Of a stretch of 64,000 nucleotides of DNA, positions 54,820 to 63,290 are shown one piece after another. The notes below the pieces were generated by a model. That model was given only the letters and a program-made list of their open reading frames with translations, had not been told where the DNA came from and ran no database searches. The first letter of the stretch is position 1; each line of letters begins with the position of its first letter. Source of the stretch: UBA7672 sp040398465 (lineage in GTDB: Bacteria > Pseudomonadota > Alphaproteobacteria > Caulobacterales > Hyphomonadaceae); contig JBBAUA010000013.1 in the NCBI GenBank assembly GCA_040398465.1, forward strand, positions 11,503 through 75,502. The letters run 5' to 3'. Position numbers and translations under genes: made by a program.

Positions 54820-55941
54820 TTAACCCTGTTCGCGCACGGTCTCGAATGACTTGGCCCGCTTCGCGCGACCTGAGAGCCAGCGCCGCACCGGCCGATCATA
54901 CTTGCTGTTCGCGACCCAGGCGGCGATCCCCGCCGACACTGCAAGGGCCATCGCCAGCAACGGCCCCTCTCCCAGTTCCAGCCCGGTCACTGCCGCCGCC
55001 GTCCTGATCACGCCCAGTAGCGGCACGTGCAGGACATAAACGCCATAAGACAGCAGTCCGGATATGGCGCACAGCCGCGCCACCACGCCCGTCACCACGC
55101 TCCCACTCGCCAGCGCAAGCAGCACCGGCATCAGCACCACCGCCGCCGCGATGTCATACGCCACGCGCCACCCGCCCTGAGGCGCTGCCGCAATCACCGC
55201 AAGGAACGCTGCCACCGCCGCCCACCACGGCAGCGCAGGCAACTTCAGGACCTCGCGCAACCGATAGATCGCAACGCCCGCGAAGAAATCGAACATCACG
55301 CGCGCAAGACCCGCATCGACATGCACCCACATCCATCCGGGTCCGCGAACTTCGCCATGCCGCGTGATGGTAAACGCCACAGCCACAGCGCCTACGCCAA
55401 GGATCGCCCCGAGCACGCGCCACGAAAGCACGCGGGCAATCAGTGCATAAACCACATTCGCGATCAGCTCGAAGAACAGGGACCACGCCGGCGCATTGGC
55501 CGGATAAAGCTCACCATTGCCGAACGAGGCCGTCTGCGGCGCCGGCAGGAAGAACAGCCCGAACGCCGCCACGGTGAGAATGTCACCCCACCCCGGCCCG
55601 ATCCATCCGCGCGCCGCGCCAAGCACAGCAAGCGACAGCGCAATCGCCACCCCCAGCAGGTACATCGGATAAAGCCGGATCACTCGCGCCTTCATGAAAT
55701 CCAGCGCCGATCCGCCCGCCTCCAGTCCGCGCCCATAGGCATGCGCCAGCACGAACCCGCTCAGCAGAAAGAAGAAGTCGACCGCGAGATAACGTCCCGG
55801 AATCAGCTCGCCCAGCCACCCGCCCGGCACATGATCCAGGATCACCGCAAACGCAGCGACACCCCGGAGCCCATCAAGCAACAGGAAGCGCTCACGTGAA
55901 GGCGCGCCGGCATCACGGATGCGGGTTGGTGAATCGCTCAT
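54820..55941 (-). CDS. Acyltransferase 3 (OafA-type) membrane protein
   Basis: A polytopic inner-membrane O-acyltransferase of about 373 residues with roughly ten helices. The family opening is present: FLLLDGLRGVAAFAVILDHVPGGW, then RYLAVDFFFLLSGFVLAHAYG with the RRxxR-like region RVIRLYPMYLLG. Such enzymes acylate extracytoplasmic glycans. The start is either 55941 (chosen: MSDSPTRI) or 55971/55998. It is first in the glycan block and divergent from the B12 riboswitch. Confidence 0.88.
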   Translation of the reverse strand: MSDSPTRIRDAGAPSRERFLLLDGLRGVAAFAVILDHVPGGWLGELIPGRYLAVDFFFLLSGFVLAHAYGRGLEAGGSALDFMKARVIRLYPMYLLGVAIALSLAVLGAARGWIGPGWGDILTVAAFGLFFLPAPQTASFGNGELYPANAPAWSLFFELIANVVYALIARVLSWRVLGAILGVGAVAVAFTITRHGEVRGPGWMWVHVDAGLARVMFDFFAGVAIYRLREVLKLPALPWWAAVAAFLAVIAAAPQGGWRVAYDIAAAVVLMPVLLALASGSVVTGVVARLCAISGLLSYGVYVLHVPLLGVIRTAAAVTGLELGEGPLLAMALAVSAGIAAWVANSKYDRPVRRWLSGRAKRAKSFETVREQG

Positions 55942-56033
55942 CAAGCGAACAACGTGCATACGCCGGGCCATCGCAGCGCCCCTGTGGCGCTCCGGCACTT
56001 GCCCCCACCCGCAACTCGGCTATTCCTCTCCTT

Positions 56034-56212
56034 GCGACAGGTGCCCCGAGAGGGGCTCAAAAGGGAACCGGGACCACCAAGCCCGGACTGCCCCCGCAAC
56101 TGTGAGCGGCGAGCCGCGCATCAATGGCCACTGGAGACGCTCTTTCGAGCCGATCCGGGAAGGCGATGCGCAACGGTGTTGACCCGCAAGTCAGGAGACC
56201 TGCCTGCCGCAG
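56034..56212 (+). promoter_or_regulatory. Cobalamin (B12) riboswitch
   Basis: The conserved core is recognisable in order: AGGTGCC at the entry, AAAAGGGAACC (56059-56069), the B12 box GCCCCCGCAACTGT (56090-56103), GCCACTGG (56127-56134), GGGAAGGCG (56158-56166) and AAGTCAGGAGACCTGCC (56188-56204). It lies just upstream of btuB. No U-tailed terminator follows; the expression platform appears to be a Shine-Dalgarno hairpin about 100 bases downstream, so regulation is probably at translation. Confidence 0.95.
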
Positions 56213-56316
56213 TCGCTTTCGAGCGGTCCGGGGATGGGCCGAGCGAACGGAGTTATTCCGCCTGGCGACGTCCTGGACCGTGCACCCGTGCGGCGATGAC
56301 GCCGCGCGTGTGGACG

Positions 56317-56334
56317 GTCTCCAACATTGGAGAC
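56317..56334 (+). promoter_or_regulatory. RBS-sequestering hairpin, expression platform of the B12 riboswitch
   Basis: GTCTCCAA and TTGGAGAC form a perfect 8-bp stem with a 2-base loop. The right arm contains the GGAG Shine-Dalgarno sequence of btuB, which ends 9 bases before the GTG start. When paired, initiation should be blocked. The coupling to the aptamer is inference. Confidence 0.7.
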
Positions 56335-56340
56335 GTCAAC

Positions 56341-58344
56341 GTGAAACTGTATCTGAACTGTTCCCGAATTACGTTCGCCGCGAGCCTTGCGCTCATGGGC
56401 GCGCCCGCCCTCGCACAGACCGGTCCCAACGACGACACAGTGATCGTCACCGGTACACTCACACCCCTACCCGCCGAGAAAGTCGGCCAGACCATCACCG
56501 TGATCTCGGGCGATCTGATCGAAGACCAGGGCTACAATCACCTGCCCGACGTGCTGCGCCAGGTTCCGAGCGTTGCGGTCAGCCAGCCCGGCGCACCCGG
56601 CGCCCTCACCCAGGTCCGCATCCGCGGCGCCGAGGCCAACCACAGCCTCGTCCTCATCGACGGCATCGACATCTCCAGCCCCGATCAGGGCGAGACCGAC
56701 TTCTCGACGCTGCTGACGGGCGATGTCGACCGCATCGAAATCCTGCGCGGACCGCAAAGCGGTCTCTACGGCTCCAACGCCCTCGCCGGCGTCGTGAACC
56801 TCGTCTCGCGCACCGACATCGACAAGGGCTACGCCGCCGCCTCCATCGAAGGAGGCTCGTTCGACACCTACGAGATCGAAGCCAGCGCCGGCATCGGCAA
56901 TGGTGACGATTACGCCGCTATCTCGGTGAACCACCTCACTTCAGAAGGCTACGACATCTCGCCGGACCAGACCGCCAATGGCGCGCCCGCTGTCGGGGTC
57001 GGCGGCCAGCCCGGAGACAAGGAGGGCAACGCCATCACCGCACTCAACCTCCGCGGCGGCCTGCGCCTCGACGAGAACGTGCGCATCACCGGCATCGCGC
57101 GCTATGTCACGAAGGAATCCGATGTCGACGGCCAGGCTTTCGGTTTCCCCATCTCCGGCCAGACCTATGACGACGCTAGCGAGACCAGCCACGAACAACT
57201 CACCATCGGCGCCTCCGCGGTCCTCGACCCCTGGGATGGCGCTTGGGAAACCACCCTTTCCGCGAGCCATGTCGACGAAAGCCGCCGCAGCCGGCTCACT
57301 GATTTCCCCTTCCTCGTCGGCCCGCCCGCGCCATCGCCAGCCGACCTTCTCGCAATTCCGCTCTACCAGACCGGCTCGGACTCCACGCGCTTCCGCCTTG
57401 GCATCGTCTCCACCGTCCGCTTCGGCGACGACAATCTCGCTCACTTCGTCACCGGCTTTGCCGAGCATGAGGAAGAGACCTACATGGACCCGCTGATCAG
57501 CCGCGATGAATCGCGCACAGTCGGCGCCATCGGCCTGCAATACCGCAACGAAATCGCCCAGCAGCTCTATCTCTCCGCCACCATCCGCCACGACGAGAAT
57601 GATCAGTTCCGGGACGCTGACACCTACAGCTTCTCCGCCGCCTGGCAGATCCCCAACACTGGCACGCGCCTTCACACGTCCTACGGCACCGGCGTCACCG
57701 CGCCGACCTTCATCGAACAGTTCGGCTTCATCCCGGCGACCTTCATCGGCAACGCAGACCTCGTGCCGGAAGAATCCGTCGGCTGGGATTTCGGCGTCGA
57801 ACAGTCCTTCTTCGAGGACGCGCTGGTTCTCGACGTGACCTATTTCGAGGCGGACCTCGAGAACGAGATCTTCACCGACTTCCTTCCCAACTTCCAGACC
57901 ACGCCGCGCAACAGCACCAGCGACTCGGACCGCTCAGGCTGGGAGCTCTCGGTCTCTGCGGCGCCAATGGAAGGCCTGTCGGTCTACGGCGCCTACAGCC
58001 AGCTCGACGCCACCGAACCTGCCGGCATCGAGATCCGCCGCCCGAAGGAGCAAGCGTCGCTTGACGCAAGCTGGGATGTTCTCGGCGGCCCGTTCCAGAT
58101 CAATCTCGGCGTCACCCATGTCGGCGAGAATATCGACACCGACTTCGCCACCTTCCTGCGCGCGGAACTCGACCCCTACACGCTGATCCGCCTCGGCGCG
58201 TCGTGGGAGGTCAACGACGAGTTCGAACTCTACACCCGCATCGAGAACCTCACGGACGAGTCCTACCAGGAAGTCATCGGCTACAACGCCGCCCCGCAGG
58301 CCCTCTACATCGGGCTCCGCTTCCGCGACGAGGCAAGCAAGTGA
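56341..58344 (+). CDS. btuB: TonB-dependent cobalamin receptor BtuB
   Basis: Outer-membrane receptor of about 667 residues that imports vitamin B12 with TonB energy. It has a signal peptide (ending GAPALAQ), a TonB box (DDTVIVTGT), the plug domain (LPDVLRQVPSVAVSQPG, VRIRGAEANHSLVLIDGIDI, ILRGPQSGLYGSNALAGVVNLVS) and a 22-strand barrel ending in the aromatic-terminated ALYIGLRFRD. The GTG at 56341 is chosen because GGAG lies just before it inside the riboswitch hairpin; the frame is open further upstream. It is first of four overlapping genes for B12 uptake. Confidence 0.92.
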   Translation: MKLYLNCSRITFAASLALMGAPALAQTGPNDDTVIVTGTLTPLPAEKVGQTITVISGDLIEDQGYNHLPDVLRQVPSVAVSQPGAPGALTQVRIRGAEANHSLVLIDGIDISSPDQGETDFSTLLTGDVDRIEILRGPQSGLYGSNALAGVVNLVSRTDIDKGYAAASIEGGSFDTYEIEASAGIGNGDDYAAISVNHLTSEGYDISPDQTANGAPAVGVGGQPGDKEGNAITALNLRGGLRLDENVRITGIARYVTKESDVDGQAFGFPISGQTYDDASETSHEQLTIGASAVLDPWDGAWETTLSASHVDESRRSRLTDFPFLVGPPAPSPADLLAIPLYQTGSDSTRFRLGIVSTVRFGDDNLAHFVTGFAEHEEETYMDPLISRDESRTVGAIGLQYRNEIAQQLYLSATIRHDENDQFRDADTYSFSAAWQIPNTGTRLHTSYGTGVTAPTFIEQFGFIPATFIGNADLVPEESVGWDFGVEQSFFEDALVLDVTYFEADLENEIFTDFLPNFQTTPRNSTSDSDRSGWELSVSAAPMEGLSVYGAYSQLDATEPAGIEIRRPKEQASLDASWDVLGGPFQINLGVTHVGENIDTDFATFLRAELDPYTLIRLGASWEVNDEFELYTRIENLTDESYQEVIGYNAAPQALYIGLRFRDEASK

Positions 58345-59213
58345 GCATCCAGCGGCGCAGAGGGACATCGATCGCTGGGGCGCTCGCCCTCGCGCTGGCT
58401 CTCTGCGCCGCGATTCTACCTGCCCACGCCCAGCCCCAGCGCATCGTCTCGATGAACCTCTGCACCGACGAACTGCTCATGCGCATCGTCGCCCCCGCCC
58501 GCATCGCCGCGATTACCCACCTGTCGCAGCAGCCGGTCAACGCGCCCCTCGGCCTCGACGCCATCGCCTCGAAGCTCGCGGTCAATCACGGCCTCGCCGA
58601 GGAGGTCATCGCCCTCAAGCCAGACCTCATCCTCGCCGGCAGCTTCACCACCTCGACTGCAACCGCACTGCTCCGCCGCCTCGGCTACACCGTCCTCATC
58701 TTCGAGCCCGAGAACTCGTTCGACGACATGCGCGCCAACATCCGCAAGCTGGCCGCCGCCACCGGCGACACCGCGAAAGCCGAACAGATCATCGCTGATT
58801 TTGATACGCGTCTCGCCGCCCTGCAGGCCCGCATCCCGGACGACAGGCGCCCCATCTTCGCCGACATCGGCGTCAACAACTACATCACCGGCGACAACAC
58901 GCTTTATGCTGAAGTGGTGAACGGCGCAGGCTACCGCACGCTCGGCCAGGCGCTTGGCTTCTCGGGCTACCGCACGGTGGCGCTCGAGCAGATCCTCACC
59001 GTCCGGCCCGCCCTGATGTCCACCGCCACGCCGTGGACCAGCCCGCCCTCGCTCTCCACCATGGCGCTTGGCCACCCGGCGCTACGCGCGATGACGGCGC
59101 GCACGCCACACGTCGAAATCCCGGAGCGCTACACCACCTGCGGCGCGCCCAGCCTTCTCGGCGCCATCGAAATCCTGGTCGAGGCCCGCGAAAAAATGGG
59201 CCGCGCCCGATGA
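58341..59213 (+). CDS. btuF: Cobalamin ABC transporter periplasmic binding protein
   Basis: A 290-residue periplasmic protein with a signal peptide (ALALALALCAAILPAHA). The cluster-A binding-protein fold is indicated by PQRIVSMNLCTDELLMRI, EEVIALKPDLILAGSF and VALEQILTVRPALM, typical of the BtuF/FhuD type. The GTG start overlaps the btuB stop (GTGA), so it is coupled. Cobalamin specificity is inferred from the riboswitch and operon, since corrinoid or heme ligands would give a similar fold. Confidence 0.88.
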   Translation: MSIQRRRGTSIAGALALALALCAAILPAHAQPQRIVSMNLCTDELLMRIVAPARIAAITHLSQQPVNAPLGLDAIASKLAVNHGLAEEVIALKPDLILAGSFTTSTATALLRRLGYTVLIFEPENSFDDMRANIRKLAAATGDTAKAEQIIADFDTRLAALQARIPDDRRPIFADIGVNNYITGDNTLYAEVVNGAGYRTLGQALGFSGYRTVALEQILTVRPALMSTATPWTSPPSLSTMALGHPALRAMTARTPHVEIPERYTTCGAPSLLGAIEILVEAREKMGRAR

Positions 59214-60208
59214 AGCCGCCCATCCCCTATCCCCTGCTGATCGCCGGCCTCGCCCTGCTGTCGCTCGCGCTCGCAGCCCTCTCCATGCTGATCGGCGCCA
59301 GCGGCGGACTTAGCGAACTCCTCGCCATGATCGCCAGCGGCAATGCCGACACCGCCACAATGATCATGATGGAAGTCCGCCTGCCGCGCACGCTCCTTGC
59401 GCTGATGATCGGCGCAACCCTGGGCCTCGCCGGCGCATCCCTGCAGGGCTATCTCCGCAATCCGCTGGCCGACCCCGGCGTCGTCGGCGTCACCTCAGCG
59501 GCCTCGCTCGGCGCCGTGCTCGCGCTCTACACCGGCATCTCGATGGCCTTCCCGCTCGCCCTGCCGATGATGGGCATCGCCGGCGCGCTGCTCTGCGCGC
59601 TGTTGCTGCAGGGCCTTGCCGGCAAAGGCGGCGTGCTGTCGCTCGTCCTCGCCGGCGTCGCCGTGTCGAGCCTCTGCGCCGCACTGATGTCGCTCGCGCT
59701 CAACCTTTCTCCGAACCCCTATGCAGCAGCCGAGATCATGTTCTGGCTGATGGGCTCCGTCACAGACCGCTCGATGGACCATGTCGCTTTCGCGGCTCCG
59801 TTCATTATCATCGGCTGGGTCGTGCTCGTGCTCTCAGCCCGCGCCCTCGACGCACTCAGCCTCGGTGAGGAATCCGCGGCCAGCCTCGGCGTGAACCTGA
59901 TCGTCACCCGCAACCTTGTTATCGGCGGCACGGCGATCAGCGTCGGCGCCGCCACATCTGTCAGCGGCGGCATCGGCTTCATCGGACTGGTAGTGCCGCA
60001 CCTGCTGCGACCGCTCGTCGGCCACAGCCCCAGCCGCCTCCTCCTCGCGTCTGCGCTGGGGGGCGCAGCTCTGCTCCTCGCCGCTGACATTCTTGTCCGC
60101 GTCCTGCCCACCGGCATGGAGCTCAAGCTCGGCGTCGTCACTGCCCTCGTCGGCGCGCCCTTCTTCCTCTGGCTGATCTTCCGCGCACGCACGGAGATCG
60201 AGTCATGA
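59210..60208 (+). CDS. btuC: Cobalamin ABC transporter permease
   Basis: A 332-residue BtuC/FecCD-type permease with about ten membrane helices. Landmarks are RLPRTLLALMIGATLGLAGASLQGYLRNPLADPGVVGV and, near the C-terminus, GGIGFIGLVVPHLLRPLVGHSP, the coupling-helix region. It overlaps btuF by four bases (ATGA). Confidence 0.92.
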   Translation: MKPPIPYPLLIAGLALLSLALAALSMLIGASGGLSELLAMIASGNADTATMIMMEVRLPRTLLALMIGATLGLAGASLQGYLRNPLADPGVVGVTSAASLGAVLALYTGISMAFPLALPMMGIAGALLCALLLQGLAGKGGVLSLVLAGVAVSSLCAALMSLALNLSPNPYAAAEIMFWLMGSVTDRSMDHVAFAAPFIIIGWVVLVLSARALDALSLGEESAASLGVNLIVTRNLVIGGTAISVGAATSVSGGIGFIGLVVPHLLRPLVGHSPSRLLLASALGGAALLLAADILVRVLPTGMELKLGVVTALVGAPFFLWLIFRARTEIES

Positions 60209-60984
60209 AACTCGAAGCCCGCGCCATCACCGCGCTCGCCGCCGGCAGGCCAATCGTCAACGCCGCATCGCTCAGCGTCGCCTCAGGCGAACTCGTCGGC
60301 CTGATCGGCCCCAACGGCGCAGGAAAATCCACGCTGCTGAAGGCCATGCTCGGCCTCCGCCCCCGGAGTTCCGGCGACATCCAGCTCGACGGCCGTGACT
60401 TCCTCGCCATGCCGGCCGAGGCGCGGGCACGCGCCGTCGCCTTCCTGCCGCAGGATCGCCGCGTCGAATGGGGCCTGCCTGCGCGCGACATCGTCATGCT
60501 TGGCCGCTATCCCCATCGCGCGCGCTTTGGCGCACCCTCGCCCGATGACCGCGCAGCGGTCGCCCGCGCCCTCGACGCCGTTGACGGCCACAGCTTCATC
60601 GACCGCCCCGTTACCGTGCTCTCCGGCGGCGAGCGCACCCGCATCCTGCTCGCCCGCGCCCTCGCTGTCGAAGCGCCCATCCTCCTCGCCGACGAACCCA
60701 TCGCCGCCCTGGACCCCTACCACCAGCTCCATGTCATGGAGATCCTCCGCGACCGCGCCCACGCCGGCGCCGCCGTCCTCGCGGTCATCCACGATCTTGC
60801 CCTAGCCGCCCGCTTCATGGACCGCCTCGTCCTGATGGACGAAGGCAGCATCGCCGCCGAAGGCAGGCCCGCCGACGTTCTGACGCCAGAGAACCTCGCC
60901 AGCATCTACCGCATCAAGCACGGCGCCGATCACGGCTGGTCGCGCATTGCCGCGGCGTCAACTAGCGAGAACGTTATCCCCTAA
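60205..60984 (+). CDS. btuD: Cobalamin ABC transporter ATPase
   Basis: A 259-residue ABC ATPase: Walker A GPNGAGKST, Q-loop FLPQDR, signature LSGGERTRILLARAL, Walker B ILLADEPIAALD, and the switch His in AVIHDLALA. Overlaps btuC by four bases. Last gene of the btuBFCD unit; no terminator visible after it. Confidence 0.93.
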   Translation: MKLEARAITALAAGRPIVNAASLSVASGELVGLIGPNGAGKSTLLKAMLGLRPRSSGDIQLDGRDFLAMPAEARARAVAFLPQDRRVEWGLPARDIVMLGRYPHRARFGAPSPDDRAAVARALDAVDGHSFIDRPVTVLSGGERTRILLARALAVEAPILLADEPIAALDPYHQLHVMEILRDRAHAGAAVLAVIHDLALAARFMDRLVLMDEGSIAAEGRPADVLTPENLASIYRIKHGADHGWSRIAAASTSENVIP

Positions 60985-61102
60985 CCCTAAGCGGTGACCG
61001 CCCAAACACCCTCTGCGCATTGACGTTTTTCGGCATTCGCGCGAAATCTCGTAACTTGGGTTACACGGCCCCACGCGCCTCTGCCTCCGGAAAGAGACAC
61101 AC

Positions 61103-63058
61103 ATGAAACGCACCCTGCTCGCCTCGACCATGGCTGCCGCCATTCTCGGCGCCGCCGCACTTGGCGTCTCGGCCATCGCCGCGCCGACCGTGGCCACCTC
61201 GGTCCCGGAGCGCGCCGACAACTTCCAGCTCACCGACCACACCCGCCTCGCGCACGAGCTGCACTATTTCAAGGACGCCAAGGCCATCGTGCTGATGAGC
61301 CAGGTCAACGGCACGTCGGTTTCCCGGAAAGCCGCTGCCGAACTCGAAAAGCTTCAGGCCAAGTACAAGGCCCAGGGCGTCCTCTTCTACATGCTGAACT
61401 CGAACGACTCGCGCGACGCGGCCGCCGCCGAAGCGAAAGCCCAGGGCTTCGACATCCCCGTCCTCGTCGACGAACTCCAGCTCGTTGGCGGATCGCTCGG
61501 CGTCCAGCGCGAAGGCGAAGTCTTCGTGGTCGATCCGAAATCGCAGTTCAAGATCGCCTATCACGGCCCCATCTCCGAAACGGCGAAGGCGCTCGACGCC
61601 GTCGTCGCCGGCCAGCCCGTCGCCAAGTCGCGCATCGAGGTGAAATCGGGCGCGGAGATCAAGTTCGCTGATCGCGGCAAGGCGGCTGAGCACGCCGCCA
61701 TCTCCTACTCGGACGAGATCGCGCCGATCCTCCAGGCCAAGTGCGTCGCCTGCCACCAGAAGGGCGGCATCGCCCCCTTCGCGATGGACAGCTTCGAGAT
61801 CGTGAAGGCCATGGCGCCGATGATCCGCGAGTCGGTCCGCGCCGAACGCATGCCTCCCTACTTCGCCGATCCGCACATCGGCTCGTTCCAGAACGACCAG
61901 GCCCTGACGGCCGACCAGACCAAGAAGCTGATCCACTGGCTCGAGGCTGGCGCCCCACGCGGCACGGGCCGCGACGCCCTCAAGGAAGACGCGTCGGAAG
62001 CGCCCGAATGGCCCGTCTATCTCGGCAAGCCCGACGTGATCGTCGAACTGCCCGCCTTCGACGTCGCCTCCAAAGGCCTCATCGAGTACCAGAACATGCG
62101 CGTCGACAACCCGTTCAAGGAAGACGCCTGGCTCCGCGCGATCTCGATCAAGCCGGGCGACCGCTCCGTGCTGCACCACGTCGTGTCGAACCACGTCGCC
62201 GACCCGAAACTGCCGAAGTCGAAAATCCCCGGCGGCTCGGTCGGCTCCTACACGCCCGGCGCTGAAGCGCAGGTCATCGCCAAGGACGCCGGCGCGCCGG
62301 TCCCGGGCGGCGGCAAGCTCAACTTCCAGATGCACTACACCACCACCGGCAAGGCCGCGACCGACCGCACGCAGGTCGGCTTCTACACGCTGAAGGCCCC
62401 GCCAAAATTCATCAAGCGCTCAACCGTCATCGGTGATTTCGGTCTGAAGATCCCGGCCGGCGCCGCACGCCACACGGAAATCTCCTACCAGACCTTCCCG
62501 GCGGATGCGTACATTTACACGCTGTACCCGCACTCCCACTACCGTGGCTTCAGCGTCGAGCTGAAAGTGGTGACGCCGGATGGCAAGGAAGAGATGCTGC
62601 TCAGCCTGCCCAAGTACGACTTCAACTGGCAGCGCGACTACGACCCGAAGGAGCCGATCCTCGTCAAGAAAGGCACCAAGCTGGTCGCCAAGTGGATCTA
62701 CGACAACTCCACCAACAACCGCGCCAACCCGGACCCGAAACGCGACATCACCTGGGGCGAACAGACCAACGAAGAGATGATGTACTTCCGCGTCAACTAT
62801 CGCTGGGCTGACGAAACCGTCGACAACATCCGCAACGACCTTCAGTCGCAGCTGATGTCGTCCATGTCGATCGGCATGATCGACGACAATGTTGACGGCC
62901 TGATCCAGGAGACCGAACTGAAGGGCATGATGGCGTCGCTCAAGCCGCGCTTCAAGGCTCTCGACACCGACAACTCCGGCGCGCTCGACGCGAAGGAAAT
63001 GGCGGCGTCCGGCATGGGCGGCCGCATGATGCCGGCCCGTGACAACATCGATCTCTAG
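61103..63058 (+). CDS. Redoxin-like / cytochrome c / PHM-like copper monooxygenase / EF-hand protein
   Basis: A 651-residue exported protein (signal peptide about 1-27). Residues about 35-170 look like a thioredoxin-fold redoxin without the CxxC pair. C214-V-A-C217-H218 is a single c-type heme site. Residues about 320-570 carry the full set of copper ligands of peptidylglycine alpha-hydroxylating monooxygenase: H358-H359 and H411 for CuH, H477-S-H479 plus M559 (in EEMMYF, cf. DEMCNLY of rat PHM) for CuM. Two EF-hand-like loops follow (about 593-605 and 620-632). No second half (PAL) is present. An electron path redoxin-heme-copper is inference. Monocistronic, with a terminator. Confidence 0.85.
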   Translation: MKRTLLASTMAAAILGAAALGVSAIAAPTVATSVPERADNFQLTDHTRLAHELHYFKDAKAIVLMSQVNGTSVSRKAAAELEKLQAKYKAQGVLFYMLNSNDSRDAAAAEAKAQGFDIPVLVDELQLVGGSLGVQREGEVFVVDPKSQFKIAYHGPISETAKALDAVVAGQPVAKSRIEVKSGAEIKFADRGKAAEHAAISYSDEIAPILQAKCVACHQKGGIAPFAMDSFEIVKAMAPMIRESVRAERMPPYFADPHIGSFQNDQALTADQTKKLIHWLEAGAPRGTGRDALKEDASEAPEWPVYLGKPDVIVELPAFDVASKGLIEYQNMRVDNPFKEDAWLRAISIKPGDRSVLHHVVSNHVADPKLPKSKIPGGSVGSYTPGAEAQVIAKDAGAPVPGGGKLNFQMHYTTTGKAATDRTQVGFYTLKAPPKFIKRSTVIGDFGLKIPAGAARHTEISYQTFPADAYIYTLYPHSHYRGFSVELKVVTPDGKEEMLLSLPKYDFNWQRDYDPKEPILVKKGTKLVAKWIYDNSTNNRANPDPKRDITWGEQTNEEMMYFRVNYRWADETVDNIRNDLQSQLMSSMSIGMIDDNVDGLIQETELKGMMASLKPRFKALDTDNSGALDAKEMAASGMGGRMMPARDNIDL

Positions 63059-63086
63059 TCCGGGTCCCACCACCCGCTAGACGGAC

Positions 63087-63119
63087 AAGGCCGGAGCCCC
63101 GCTCCGGCCTTTTCTGTTT
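63087..63119 (+). terminator. Rho-independent terminator of the PHM-like gene
   Basis: An 11-bp perfect stem AAGGCCGGAGC/GCTCCGGCCTT with a CCC loop followed by TTCTGTTT. Confidence 0.9.
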
Positions 63120-63290
63120 GTCACGCCAACGGCGCCAGCCCCTTGTGTATTGGCGCTGCGCTCAGCAAAACTTGCAGTAACGGTCCGGGCTTGGCTGATA
63201 CCCATCCACGTGCCTTCTGCGCCGAGCTCGACGCGAGCGACGTGTCATCACGCCCTCGTTCGTTTCAGGCAACACAGCGGGGTTCATCGC

